Assembly (NCBI GenBank): GCA_002418835.1
Contig: DIEX01000013.1
Span: forward strand, 1-64,000
Source of the DNA: Spirochaetia bacterium UBA5763
Lineage (GTDB): Bacteria > Spirochaetota > UBA4802 > UBA5550
DNA length: 64,000 nt
Direction of reading: 5' to 3'
Shown: one piece after another, positions 45,783-55,011 of the stretch
Layout of the letters: each line of letters starts with the position of its first letter
Numbering within the stretch: the stretch's first letter is position 1
Translations under genes and position numbers: made by a program
The notes under the pieces: model-generated
The model's database searches: none
What the model saw: only the letters and a program-made list of their open reading frames with translations
Told to the model about the DNA's origin: nothing

Positions 45783-47633
45783 ATGGCTCTTATAGTAAAC
45801 AGAAGAGATCAGGATTTTGTGCTGTATGAAATGCTGGGGATAGATTCTCTATTTAAAACAGAAAAGTTCGGAGAATGCTCTCGCGAGGTATTTGACATGA
45901 CCCTGGATATGGCTCAAAAGCTCGGAGAGAAGGAGGTTCTCCCGAGATTAATGGAAGCCGACAGGGAGGGCGCTTCGCTTATTAATGGAGAAGTAAAAGT
46001 ACCGAAGTGCTATCATGATCTGCAGAAAGTGATGACTGAAGGCGGGTGGTTCACCATAAGCGCACCGCAGGAAATCGGAGGACAGGGGCTCCCTTATATT
46101 ATTGAAGTTGCAGCACAGGAGAATTTTCTCTGTCATATGGCATACTTCATGTATTCAGGTGGAGCAGTGGGCGCGTCACATCTCATCAGGGATTACGGGA
46201 CAGAAGAGCAGAAGAAAAAATATATGTACGGCATGCTTCAGTGCAGATACGGCGGGACAATGGCGCTAACAGAACCGGATGCCGGTTCAGATGTTGGAGC
46301 GCTGAAAACAAAAGCAGTCAGACAGCCTGATGGAACTTTCAGAATTAAAGGTCAGAAGATATTCATCTCCGGCGGTGACTGCGATATGTTTGAGAACATC
46401 ATACACCCTATACTTGCAAGGATAGAAGGGGATCCCGCAGGGACTGGCGGAATATCAATCTTCCTTGTGCCTAAATTTGTTCTTAACGATGACGGCACTC
46501 CCGGAAGAAGAAATGACTATTCCATCACAGGGATTGAGCACAAGATGGGGCTTATGGGTAATGCCACATGTGCCATGAGATTCGGTGACAATGACAGCTG
46601 TTATGCGGAACTCCTCGGAGGTGAACGGCAGGGGATGAAGATCATGTTCAATATGATGATCGAAGAGCGGATAAATATGGGCATCCAGGGTTTAAGTACC
46701 GGCTCAGCAGCTTATCATCATGCCCTTGCCTATGCAAAAGATCGCGTACAGGGAAAGTCTCTCCTTTCAATGATGAATCCTGACGCGCCATCTGTTACAA
46801 TCATCAATCACCCGGATGTCAGGAGAAACCTCCTATGGATGAAATCGCATGTTGAAGCTCTGCGCGCCATGGTATTTCTCTGCTCCTATGCTGTTGATAT
46901 GAAAAAGTCGATGAACAGCGAAGAGTCTGAAAAATGGCACGGCCTTATGGAATTCATGGTTCCGGTACTGAAAGCCTATGGAACAGACACTGGTTTCAGG
47001 ATCACTGAAAACGCAATGCAGGTATTTGGAGGCTATGGATACTGCAAGGATTACCCAATGGAGCAGTTTCTCCGCGACATGAAGATCGGCTCAATATATG
47101 AAGGCACCAACGGCATCCAGTCAATGGATCTTGTTCTGAGAAAACTCAATCATGAAGGCGGGAAAAATTTCAAAAACCTTATAACCGAAATGAACTCCAC
47201 ATTAAAAAAATACAGCGGCGAAGAAACCATTAAAAAACTTAATGAAAGAATGAACAGCGCAATAACCACCCTGGCAGGTACTGCTGAGTTCTTTACTGAA
47301 TGCGTAAAGGAAAAAAAATTCATGGTTCCAGTGGTGAACTGCTACCCGTTCCTCACACTTACAGGGAATGTAATAGCAGCATGGCTCCTCTACTGGCAGG
47401 CGGGTATTGCTGACAGCAGGCTCTCAGAAATCGCATCAATAAAGAATATAGACAGGAACTCTCCTGAGTTTAAAAAACTCATCGAAGAGAATAATGAAGC
47501 CTCATTTTACAGCAGCAAGATACTTACAGCAACATTCTTTATAACGAATGTATTGCCTCAGGCTCTTGCAATCAGGGAATGCATTGAAAACAGTGATCTC
47601 TCTGTGATTAAAATGAAGGAAGAGGCTTTTTAA
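45783..47633 (+). CDS. Acyl-CoA dehydrogenase with C-terminal extension (long form, paralogue)
   Basis: 616 residues, closely similar along its whole length to the dehydrogenase at 42262-44133 (GGTMALTEPDAGSDVGALKTKAVRQPDGTFRIKGQKIFISGGDCD; VFGGYGYCKDYPMEQFLRDMKIGSIYEGTNGIQSMDL). The shared C-terminal extension (NEASFYSSKILTATFFI) marks the long ACAD class. It lies between the short dehydrogenase and the CoA-transferase. The presence of two long forms and one short form suggests different chain lengths or branched/aromatic acids, which sequence alone does not decide. Confidence 0.93.
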   Translation: MALIVNRRDQDFVLYEMLGIDSLFKTEKFGECSREVFDMTLDMAQKLGEKEVLPRLMEADREGASLINGEVKVPKCYHDLQKVMTEGGWFTISAPQEIGGQGLPYIIEVAAQENFLCHMAYFMYSGGAVGASHLIRDYGTEEQKKKYMYGMLQCRYGGTMALTEPDAGSDVGALKTKAVRQPDGTFRIKGQKIFISGGDCDMFENIIHPILARIEGDPAGTGGISIFLVPKFVLNDDGTPGRRNDYSITGIEHKMGLMGNATCAMRFGDNDSCYAELLGGERQGMKIMFNMMIEERINMGIQGLSTGSAAYHHALAYAKDRVQGKSLLSMMNPDAPSVTIINHPDVRRNLLWMKSHVEALRAMVFLCSYAVDMKKSMNSEESEKWHGLMEFMVPVLKAYGTDTGFRITENAMQVFGGYGYCKDYPMEQFLRDMKIGSIYEGTNGIQSMDLVLRKLNHEGGKNFKNLITEMNSTLKKYSGEETIKKLNERMNSAITTLAGTAEFFTECVKEKKFMVPVVNCYPFLTLTGNVIAAWLLYWQAGIADSRLSEIASIKNIDRNSPEFKKLIEENNEASFYSSKILTATFFITNVLPQALAIRECIENSDLSVIKMKEEAF

Positions 47634-47704
47634 ATATATAAAAAAATCTCCGCAGCAGGAAGCAGAAATGTTATGCGTAAACATTTTAAGCGAAGGAGAA
47701 AAAA

Positions 47705-49048
47705 ATGAATGCTGTAATCAACAAATGGAAAGAATTATACAATCAAAAACTTATGACACCTGAAGATGCCGTCAGTCACATACCGCAGGGGGCATTTATT
47801 GCTGTACCCCTGGGGAACGGCCAGCCTCCAAGCCTTATTAACGCTATGGCTCTTAAAATGGCATCCGGCGATCTTCGGGGATGCGAATATCTCTGCGCCA
47901 TTAGCAGTAGAATTATGGAACTTCATAAACCCGATGTTATTGCCAATATAACTAAAAACAACAATGTTCTGGATGTAATGTATAATGGCCCGCTTGACAG
48001 ATATTTTGTGAATTCCGGCGCATACTCCTACGTACCGCACAGGCTCTTTGACGGCCCGAAAATGATTGAAGTCGCCAATATGAAGGCGGCCCTGATAACT
48101 GTTTCACCGATGGATGAGCACGGCTATTTCAGCACAGGTTTAAACCCCGATTATATTTACGGTTTTATCAATCATAGCCCTAATTGCAGGATTATTGCCG
48201 AGGTTAATGCTAATATGCCGCGTACATATGGGCATAACCATTTCCACATAACAGAGCTCACTGCAATAACCGAGAATAACGTGCCACTTGTTGAGTTGCC
48301 TGAAATTCCGCTTAACGAAAAAGACAACCTTATTGGTCAGTATGTGGCTGACCTAGTACCTGACGGCGCGTGCCTGCAGCTGGGCATAGGCAGTATACCA
48401 AATGCAGTTGCGCAGCATCTTTCAGATAAAAAGGATCTGGGTATTCATTCAGAGATGCTTTGTGATTCAATGGTAGACCTCTATGATAAGGGGATTATAA
48501 CATGCACAAGAAAACAGTTCATGCCTAAAAAATGGATTGCCTGTTTTGCCCTGGGTTCAAAAAAACTGTACAGCTTTGTAAAAGAGAACCCGCTTGTGGA
48601 AATGCATTCATGTGAGTTTGTCAATGACCCATATAACATCGGGCTGAATGATAATGTAATAGCAATAAACTCAACACTTGAAGTTGATCTTACCGGACAG
48701 TGCGTATCTGAATCAATAGGGCGCTCCATGTATTCAGGAGCCGGGGGGCAGATCGATTTCATTGAAGGGGCCTGGAGATCAAAAGGGGGCAAAGCTATAC
48801 TCGCCCTCTATTCAACATACTCTGACAAGGAGAGCGGAGAACAGAAATCCCGTATCACTTCCATGCTTAAGCCCGGCTCATATGTTACAACTGGAAGAAA
48901 CGATGTACAGTACATTGTAACAGAGTATGGAGTTGCTCAGCTCAAGGGATTCAACCTGAGAGAAAGGGCAAATTCTCTGATTAATATAGCACATCCTGAT
49001 TTCAGAAACGAACTCCGGGAAGAAGCTAAAAAACTCAAATACCTGTAA
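47705..49048 (+). CDS. Acetyl-CoA hydrolase/transferase family CoA-transferase
   Basis: 447 residues. N-terminal motif IPQGAFIAVPLGNGQPPSLINAM, then GYFSTGLNPDY, and the C-terminal VYGxA-like ITEYGVAQLKGFNLRERANSLINIAHPDFRNEL follow the 4-hydroxybutyrate/butyryl-CoA:acetate CoA-transferase group. The likely catalytic glutamate is in IIAEVNANMPRTYG. It swaps CoA between an acyl-CoA and acetate or another acid. AAGGAG precedes the ATG. As third gene of the acyl-CoA operon it would activate the acid or recover CoA. Confidence 0.87.
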   Translation: MNAVINKWKELYNQKLMTPEDAVSHIPQGAFIAVPLGNGQPPSLINAMALKMASGDLRGCEYLCAISSRIMELHKPDVIANITKNNNVLDVMYNGPLDRYFVNSGAYSYVPHRLFDGPKMIEVANMKAALITVSPMDEHGYFSTGLNPDYIYGFINHSPNCRIIAEVNANMPRTYGHNHFHITELTAITENNVPLVELPEIPLNEKDNLIGQYVADLVPDGACLQLGIGSIPNAVAQHLSDKKDLGIHSEMLCDSMVDLYDKGIITCTRKQFMPKKWIACFALGSKKLYSFVKENPLVEMHSCEFVNDPYNIGLNDNVIAINSTLEVDLTGQCVSESIGRSMYSGAGGQIDFIEGAWRSKGGKAILALYSTYSDKESGEQKSRITSMLKPGSYVTTGRNDVQYIVTEYGVAQLKGFNLRERANSLINIAHPDFRNELREEAKKLKYL

Positions 49049-49147
49049 GATAAATTCGTTTTCTCCTCAGAGTGTAATTATTTTTTAAATAGCTGTTTAA
49101 CTTTCATGCAGTGCTGCCTGCTGTATGAAAAATAATGGAGGCTGATC

Positions 49148-49630
49148 ATGAACAGAAACAGTGCATGGTTTAACAAGAATACTAAAAGATTCATCGCAGG
49201 TGGACTGGCTATTTTTCTGATTTTCACAGTTTGCGACTTCATTATTCACAATGTTATCCTTGGAGATTATTACATGTCCATGACCGGAATCTGGAGACCG
49301 GACATGATGTCCCTGATGTGGATTATGTATCTTGGCACTTTTATTATCTCCTTTCTTCTGATCTTTATTTTCATCAAGGGTTATGAGGATCGGGGTATAC
49401 CGGAGGGTATACGGTTCGGTATAATGATGTTCATGATTACAACAGGAACCGGGACTATTTATCAGTATGTTGTGTATCCTCTCCCTCTCTCACTGGTTCT
49501 GCAGTGGTTCGGCTATGGGCTTGTTGAATTTATTTTAGCAGGAATTGCAGCAGCAGCTATCTATACCCCTGTTCCGGAGGAGGAGAAGGAATCAGAGGAG
49601 GATGAAGACGAACTGGAAATTGTGGACTGA
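49148..49630 (+). CDS. Membrane protein with acidic tail, unknown function
   Basis: 160 residues with four predicted membrane helices (about 16-36, 57-79, 86-106, 115-138) and a strongly acidic C-terminus (PEEEKESEEDEDELEIVD). The first helices contain FTVCDFIIHNVILGDYY, a pattern seen in unannotated small membrane proteins. TGGAGG lies 8 bases before the ATG. A strong hairpin follows the stop. Function is not deducible. Confidence 0.72.
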   Translation: MNRNSAWFNKNTKRFIAGGLAIFLIFTVCDFIIHNVILGDYYMSMTGIWRPDMMSLMWIMYLGTFIISFLLIFIFIKGYEDRGIPEGIRFGIMMFMITTGTGTIYQYVVYPLPLSLVLQWFGYGLVEFILAGIAAAAIYTPVPEEEKESEEDEDELEIVD

Positions 49631-49641
49631 TTCAATATAAA

Positions 49642-49678
49642 TTGATACGGGCAGTTATTTTTTAACCGCCCGTATCAA
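49642..49678 (+). terminator. Hairpin terminator
   Basis: A 15-base stem (TTGATACGGGCAGTT with AACCGCCCGTATCAA, one mismatch) and a loop of seven bases directly after the membrane-protein gene. Confidence 0.75.
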
Positions 49679-49737
49679 ACGCATTGAATAGAAATATTTT
49701 GTTGACTGATACATTATTTTTTCATAATGCTTTTTTC

Positions 49738-50247
49738 ATGAAAAATCTGACACCAAAACAGACCCGGATTCTTAAGATAATACACATCTTCTTTTTCATA
49801 TCCTGGATCGGCGGAGGTATAAGTTTAATAAGTCTGATGTTTATCGCACAGCCCCATATTCCTGATGATATCTACATGAAATACCGCACTATGCAGGTGA
49901 TCGATGATTTTATCATAATACCAGGCGCACTGGGCTCCCTCTTCACAGGGATTATCTACTCCATCTGGACAAACTGGGGATTTTTCAGACAGAGGTGGCT
50001 CACCGTGAAATGGATATTAACAGTCGCTCAGATACTCTTCGGCACATTTGCGCTGGGACCCTGGCTTAACGGAAATGTTGACATTGCTCTGCGCCTCAGG
50101 GGTGCAGCTCTTGCAGACTCCGGCTTTTTAAACAGTGCTTCAAACATCAGACTCTGGGGAACCATTCAGGTTCTTTTCCTTATTTTTATGGTTATAATAT
50201 CTGTAATCAAGCCGTGGAAAAAAGCACCTGTTCCAAAACAGCAGTAA
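49738..50247 (+). CDS. DUF2269-like integral membrane protein
   Basis: 169 residues from the ATG at 49738; an upstream TTG (49684) would add 18 weakly supported residues. Four membrane helices: IIHIFFFISWIGGGISLISLMF, FIIIPGALGSLFTGIIYSIW, WILTVAQILFGTFALGPWL and LWGTIQVLFLIFMVIISVI. The HIFFFISWIGGG start resembles the DUF2269/predicted cytochrome-like membrane family. Function is unknown. No clear Shine-Dalgarno is seen. Confidence 0.62.
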   Translation: MKNLTPKQTRILKIIHIFFFISWIGGGISLISLMFIAQPHIPDDIYMKYRTMQVIDDFIIIPGALGSLFTGIIYSIWTNWGFFRQRWLTVKWILTVAQILFGTFALGPWLNGNVDIALRLRGAALADSGFLNSASNIRLWGTIQVLFLIFMVIISVIKPWKKAPVPKQQ

Positions 50248-50427
50248 TTCCTCTCTCCATATAAAACAAAAAATGCTTTTCATTTCATCAACATCAGTTT
50301 AAATCTGTATTTATCTGATTTCATCAGGATGCTGCCTCTAAATAGTGGCTTTACATTGTTCCCGCATTCGCGGAAATGAATTTCTAAGCAGACCCTGAAT
50401 TCATACATCATTTACCGGAGGAAATTT

Positions 50428-51291
50428 GTGAAAAAAGCTAAAATTGCATTTATCGGCGGTTCAGGCCTCTACGATATAGAGGGAGCAAACCTCATTGAAC
50501 AGCTTGACATAGATACACCCTGGGGCAAGCCCTCAGACAAAATAGACATAGTGGATATAGATGGCGCAAAAGCTGCATTCCTTCCGAGGCATGGCAGGGG
50601 CCATATTCACGCTCCGCACCAGCTGAACTTCAGGGCAAATATCGCAGCGCTTAAAATGATAGGAGTGGAGGAAATTGTGGCCTTCTCCGCTGTGGGGAGC
50701 CTTAAAGAGGAGATCCCCCCCATGGACTTTGTTCTTCCGGACCAGATTATCGACAGGACAAAGGGGATCAGGCCCTCCACATTCTTCGAGGATGGTGTTG
50801 TGGGACATGTCGGTTTCGCTGACCCCTTCTGCCACAGGCTCCATGAGGTAATACTCCCTGCGGCTCAGGAGCTGGGACTTAAGATGCACACAAAGCAGAC
50901 ACTAATATGCATGGAGGGCCCTGCTTTCTCCACAAGGGCTGAAAGCCACCTCTACAGGTCATGGGGAGCCGGAGTTATTAACATGAGTACAATCCCTGAA
51001 GCAAAGCTGGCGCGGGAGGCTGAAATCTGTTACGCTGTTATATGCATGAGCACAGACTACGACTGCTGGCATGAAAGCGAGGAGGATGTCACTGTTGAGA
51101 TGGTGGTAAATAACATGAACACCAACTCAGCTAACGCGAAAAAGCTCGTTAAGGCGCTTGCGAAAAAGCTGGACAACGGCAGAGGTTGCGGATGTCATGG
51201 AGCTGCAAAATTCGCTGTAATCACTGCTCCTGAGAAAAGAAATCCTGAAACAATTAAAAAACTGAAAACTATACTCCCTGATTACTTTTAA
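50428..51291 (+). CDS. mtnP: S-methyl-5'-thioadenosine phosphorylase
   Basis: 287 residues with a GTG start 5 bases after GGAGGAAA. Purine nucleoside phosphorylase motifs: IGGSGLYDIEG, FLPRHGRGHIHAPHQLNFRANIAALKMIGVEEIVAFSAVGSL, YMEGPAFSTRAES-like MEGPAFSTRAESHLYRSWGAGVINMSTIPEAKLAREAEICYAVICMSTDYD. It cleaves 5'-methylthioadenosine with phosphate to adenine and methylthioribose-1-phosphate, salvaging the by-product of polyamine and related SAM chemistry. It stands alone. Confidence 0.95.
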   Translation: MKKAKIAFIGGSGLYDIEGANLIEQLDIDTPWGKPSDKIDIVDIDGAKAAFLPRHGRGHIHAPHQLNFRANIAALKMIGVEEIVAFSAVGSLKEEIPPMDFVLPDQIIDRTKGIRPSTFFEDGVVGHVGFADPFCHRLHEVILPAAQELGLKMHTKQTLICMEGPAFSTRAESHLYRSWGAGVINMSTIPEAKLAREAEICYAVICMSTDYDCWHESEEDVTVEMVVNNMNTNSANAKKLVKALAKKLDNGRGCGCHGAAKFAVITAPEKRNPETIKKLKTILPDYF

Positions 51292-51308
51292 ATAATTTCC
51301 GAAAATTA

Positions 51309-51319
51309 CCCCCCCCCCC
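51309..51319. repeat. C11 homopolymer tract
   Basis: Eleven consecutive C residues in the spacer after mtnP. The tract is non-coding and may vary in length or be an assembly uncertainty. Confidence 0.8.
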
Positions 51320-51328
51320 TTATAACAG

Positions 51329-51352
51329 CAGCCGGAGACTCAACTCCGGCTG
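51329..51352. terminator. Hairpin terminator between convergent genes
   Basis: CAGCCGGAG-ACTCAA-CTCCGGCTG, a 9-bp GC-rich stem between mtnP and the outer-membrane protein gene. Confidence 0.75.
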
Positions 51353-51357
51353 TTTGA

Positions 51358-52602
51358 TTAATAGATCATTGTAATACCTGTAATAAAACTTACACTATGG
51401 CTTTGCGGCTTGAGTTCCATTGATAGCGTTGAGTTTTCATTCTTCAATTCAGCCGATGTATAACTGTAACCAACCCCTGCGAGAAGTTTAAAATCATCCG
51501 AAATTTTTATTTCAGCACCTGCGGTTAACTGATAAATATTTATTTTCTGAGATGCTTCCCGTACATTATCAGCATTCATGGATTCAGCGCTGTACCTCAG
51601 ACAGCTTCCACCTGCACCAAGCGTAACAGAACTGCCTGCTCTCCAGGTTGCCCCGCCTTTTATAATTAAGGCATATTTCACACTTAGATCATTCTTCTTT
51701 TTGTTAAGGTCAAATGAGCCCTCATCACACTTCTTCTCCTCACTTGTATACGGCAGCACACCTCCGGCTTCAATTGCAAAAGAGACCCTCCCCTCCGGCT
51801 TTAGACCGAAACCGGCAATCATACCTATACCCTCATCCCGTATTGCATAGTTGGAAATTTCAGCGTGATTCTCAGCAGGCGCATAATTATTTGTAAAGGT
51901 ATACTCCCTGTTCTCATAACCGTAACGTCCGGTTTTAAAACCCGCACCGAATTCATATTTTTTATCCGTATAATAATACCCCATAACCAGGCCTGCTGCA
52001 ATCCTGCTCTGTTCCGATTCAACATCCTTATCTTCAACCAGTGTGCCTGAAGAATATGATTTTGAATTCTTTGAAGAGGATTTATCTGAAGCAGCAATCT
52101 CCAGCTGAATACCCAGAGATTCTTTGCTGTCAATTCTGTATGAATATGAAAGTTTAGCAATAAACCCTAGCAAGTCTTCATCTGTCTCTTCCGTAAACCT
52201 TGAACCTGACAGATTGCTCAGTTCAATTTCACTGCTGCTGAAACGCATCTGCCCGTCACTCCCGTCTGTTATGCCGATGCCGAAGGAACTTTTCCCGGAA
52301 TGGTTTACATTTGAAAATGAAAAGATGCCGTTATAAATCACTTCATTATTGATTTCAGAATCAAATGCTGCTCCCCCGACTTTAACATCTGATTCAGTTT
52401 TATAGTCAGCAAGATAAGAATACTGATAGCTGACAGACAGGTCAGCGGTTCCCCTGAATGACATCAATGCCGGGTTTCTTAATGCGTTAAATCCGCTGCG
52501 GGGATCTACGGTTGAAACATTCCCGGAAAAAAAAGATTCTGCAAGAAGAGTACCATCAACAAAACAAAGTGATATAAAAAAAAGTATATAAAATTTTTTC
52601 AT
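51358..52602 (-). CDS. Outer-membrane beta-barrel protein, OmpP1/FadL-like
   Basis: 414 residues with signal peptide MKKFYILFFISLCFVDGTLLAES. The mature start STVDPRSGFNALRNPALMSFRGTADLSVSYQYSY has the NPA signature of FadL-type hatches, but the sequence is otherwise unlike the protein at 2084. The remaining residues alternate strands and end in VSFITGITMIY. No partner gene is near, so function is unknown beyond an outer-membrane porin or transporter. Confidence 0.7.
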   Translation of the reverse strand: MKKFYILFFISLCFVDGTLLAESFFSGNVSTVDPRSGFNALRNPALMSFRGTADLSVSYQYSYLADYKTESDVKVGGAAFDSEINNEVIYNGIFSFSNVNHSGKSSFGIGITDGSDGQMRFSSSEIELSNLSGSRFTEETDEDLLGFIAKLSYSYRIDSKESLGIQLEIAASDKSSSKNSKSYSSGTLVEDKDVESEQSRIAAGLVMGYYYTDKKYEFGAGFKTGRYGYENREYTFTNNYAPAENHAEISNYAIRDEGIGMIAGFGLKPEGRVSFAIEAGGVLPYTSEEKKCDEGSFDLNKKKNDLSVKYALIIKGGATWRAGSSVTLGAGGSCLRYSAESMNADNVREASQKINIYQLTAGAEIKISDDFKLLAGVGYSYTSAELKNENSTLSMELKPQSHSVSFITGITMIY

Positions 52603-53008
52603 TTAAATATTATCTCTTCCTTTATCAAAGAATTATTCAGATTTTTTAAAAAAGTCTATAAAAAATAAGCCATTTACTGACATTCTTTTTCTTTTTTTAT
52701 TAACGAGTTAAGTCTTTTTTTTTATAATGACTCTTTCTCTTTGATAGAAAAAATTTTTAAAAATTATAAAAAAAATTCATAAAATTCTGTTTTTCTTCTA
52801 TTAAAATATACACTATAAATAGAAATGTTACATAATTATAAATTTTCTGATTAATATTAAATTTTTCAATTATTAGATTTGACATTTTACGGGGCAAGAA
52901 ATCTTCTTGTCATAAGTTAATAGTGTCATATTATTATTCTATTCAGTGAAAAGACGTTATTTAATTTACAGGCTGTACAATTTTTTTAAAAAAAAATTAC
53001 AAAAGCTA
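52603..53008. other. AT-rich intergenic stretch
   Basis: About 400 bases of very A/T-rich sequence upstream of the outer-membrane protein gene and the possible small RNA. No reading frame, repeat or convincing promoter was identified in it. Confidence 0.5.
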
Positions 53009-53038
53009 TTGACTACACTGGTATTTAATAAGTATATT
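53009..53038 (+). promoter_or_regulatory. Promoter for the possible small RNA
   Basis: TTGACT (53009-53014) and TATATT (53033-53038) at 18-base spacing, close to the sigma-70 consensus. Confidence 0.45.
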
Positions 53039-53044
53039 AAGTAC

Positions 53045-53154
53045 AACACACACCTTATACAGAGATAGTTTACTATTTTTGTATAACTCAATCAAATCCT
53101 CATAAAAAAGAACCGGCAAACTTTAAGCAGCCCACCCCGGGCTGTATTTTTTTT
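53045..53154 (+). ncRNA. Candidate small RNA
   Basis: About 110 bases between a good promoter and an intrinsic terminator (CAGCCC-ACCCC-GGGCTG, 53128-53144, followed by T-rich 53145-53154), with no coding potential. The next gene begins 87 bases later, so the transcript could instead be a leader of the chemoreceptor gene with an attenuator. No known RNA family is recognised. Confidence 0.35.
53128..53154 (+). terminator. Intrinsic terminator upstream of the first chemoreceptor
   Basis: CAGCCC/GGGCTG stem with a 5-base loop and a run of eight T at 53147-53154. Confidence 0.7.
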
Positions 53155-53240
53155 CTCTAAATTCTGATAAAATTAGATAATTGACAGTTTTACGGTCTGT
53201 TTAAAAATTCCCCCATAACAAACATTTAGAGGAAGCGATA

Positions 53241-54809
53241 ATGATGAACTACACAGCCAGAGAATCTCTTCAGATACGGATGTCCTTTACGTATATAATA
53301 TCACTGACTATGGGATTATTAACAGCGATTACCTTTCAGATAATCGGGAAAGTAGCTATGACGGAGCTGCTGCCTATTATAATTACCACTATAATCTGCA
53401 TCAGTATAGCTTTTATTATTTACAGGAATAAAAAGAACCACAGGGACTCAAATGCCCTAATCTGGATAATCTCTTTTATAACACTGGCTATCCCTTTCCT
53501 TGCGAAATTCAGTTATGCCAGAAAGTTCGGCTGGACAATGGCTATGGAATCATACAACTCCTCTGTAGTCGTTGTTTTTATGATCTTTATAAGCTCACTC
53601 TACCTTAAAAGCCGTCTTTTTAAAATTATATCAATCACAGGCATAGCCATCTGGTCGCTTTTCGTTTATATAGCACTTAACAGCGGGGCGGAGTATTCGT
53701 ATAATGTGGTTAAGCATGGAATGATTTTTCATGGTGTAATCCCCACAAGGGAATATTTTTTCATAATAAGTATGGCTATAATTTCCTACGTTTTATACAG
53801 ATGGATTAAGATAATAAACGATTTTGTTGATACAACAGAAATACAGAATGAGGAGATCCGGAAGCGCGTCCACCAGATGGAGGATATTAACAGCGAAATA
53901 AAAGAAAAAATGACATCTCTTTTAGCTGAGGTGGAATCTCAAAATAACCTTGTAGTTAAATTCAATGACAAGATGCAGAACCAGGCCGCAACATTTGAAG
54001 AGATCTCCGCAACCCTTGAGGAACTGCGCGGCTCTTCTGAAAATATTCATAATACAACCCTTGAGCAGATCGACGGTAACGTGCGGATGGATGAAATCAT
54101 CGAAGACTTTAAAAATATCAAAACAGAGACAAAGGCAAACCTCAATGCAACCTATTCAGGTATAAAGAATGTCGCAGACAAGACCAGTTTTGCCAATGAA
54201 AAGCTTATCGAAGTTGAAAGTACAATGGGCACAATTGCTGAACAGAGCGGAAAAATTTCAGATACTGTTTCAATAATCATTGATATTGCAGATAAAATTA
54301 ACCTCCTCTCACTTAACGCAAGCATTGAAGCAGCGAGGGCAGGTGACCACGGAAAAGGCTTTGCTGTTGTTGCTGATGAAATCGGTAAACTCGCGTTCCT
54401 GACAACAGAGAGCATAAAAGAGATTGAGAAAGTTCTTTCTTTTAACAATTCAGTAACAGGCAAAGGAGTTACTGTTATAAAAGACTCTTCTCATGTCATA
54501 AAAGAGATGATAAATGAGATGTCAGGGAGCACAGATAATATAAGGATTCTGCAGGATTCCCTTATGGTGGAGGAGAAATATATTAACTCAATCATCAGGC
54601 AGATGGAGCAGAATATAAGTATGGCAAAATCTATCGGCAACGGAACTGATGAGCAGAAAAACGCCATAGAGAACACCAGTAATGCTGTAGAAGACCTGAA
54701 CCAGATTGTCAGTGAGATGGTAAGTGAAATTAATGAACTTGCTGTATCTTCCGGAAACATTTTCAAAAACGCCGGAGAACTTATGAAGCGGGCAGAAGAG
54801 ACCGCCTGA
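53241..54809 (+). CDS. Methyl-accepting chemotaxis-like protein with polytopic N-terminus
   Basis: 522 residues. Six membrane helices fill residues about 15-190, with almost no periplasmic domain and no recognisable HAMP. A coiled coil (RKRVHQMEDINSEIKEKMTSLLAEVESQ) leads into the signalling domain, whose hairpin tip reads SLNASIEAARAGDHGKGFAVVADEIGKLA. The QNQAATFEEISATLEELRGSS segment may hold methylation sites. It would sense a membrane-borne or energy-related cue and signal through CheA/CheW, none of which are in the window. AGAGG precedes the ATG. Confidence 0.9.
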   Translation: MMNYTARESLQIRMSFTYIISLTMGLLTAITFQIIGKVAMTELLPIIITTIICISIAFIIYRNKKNHRDSNALIWIISFITLAIPFLAKFSYARKFGWTMAMESYNSSVVVVFMIFISSLYLKSRLFKIISITGIAIWSLFVYIALNSGAEYSYNVVKHGMIFHGVIPTREYFFIISMAIISYVLYRWIKIINDFVDTTEIQNEEIRKRVHQMEDINSEIKEKMTSLLAEVESQNNLVVKFNDKMQNQAATFEEISATLEELRGSSENIHNTTLEQIDGNVRMDEIIEDFKNIKTETKANLNATYSGIKNVADKTSFANEKLIEVESTMGTIAEQSGKISDTVSIIIDIADKINLLSLNASIEAARAGDHGKGFAVVADEIGKLAFLTTESIKEIEKVLSFNNSVTGKGVTVIKDSSHVIKEMINEMSGSTDNIRILQDSLMVEEKYINSIIRQMEQNISMAKSIGNGTDEQKNAIENTSNAVEDLNQIVSEMVSEINELAVSSGNIFKNAGELMKRAEETA

Positions 54810-54839
54810 CAGCACTTTTAACATTCTATTTTAAAGAAG

Positions 54840-54868
54840 ACCGGCCGGAAAAAAGAGGCCGGTTTTTT
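54840..54868 (+). terminator. Intrinsic terminator between the two chemoreceptor genes
   Basis: ACCGGCC/GGCCGGT stem, A-rich 10-base loop, then a T6 run. Confidence 0.88.
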
Positions 54869-55011
54869 ATACTCACTTTAATCGTCAAATTTTTAAACTC
54901 AGTTCATAAAAAAGAACTGATCTATAATATTATATATTGACGTCCAATAATTTTAACAATTATTTAGTTATATATTAAATAAATATTGTTGTACTTAAAT
55001 AGAGGATAGTC

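Noticed and set aside
51309..51319. Phase-variable C11 tract controlling a gene
   Set aside because: It lies between two convergent genes, outside any coding frame or promoter.
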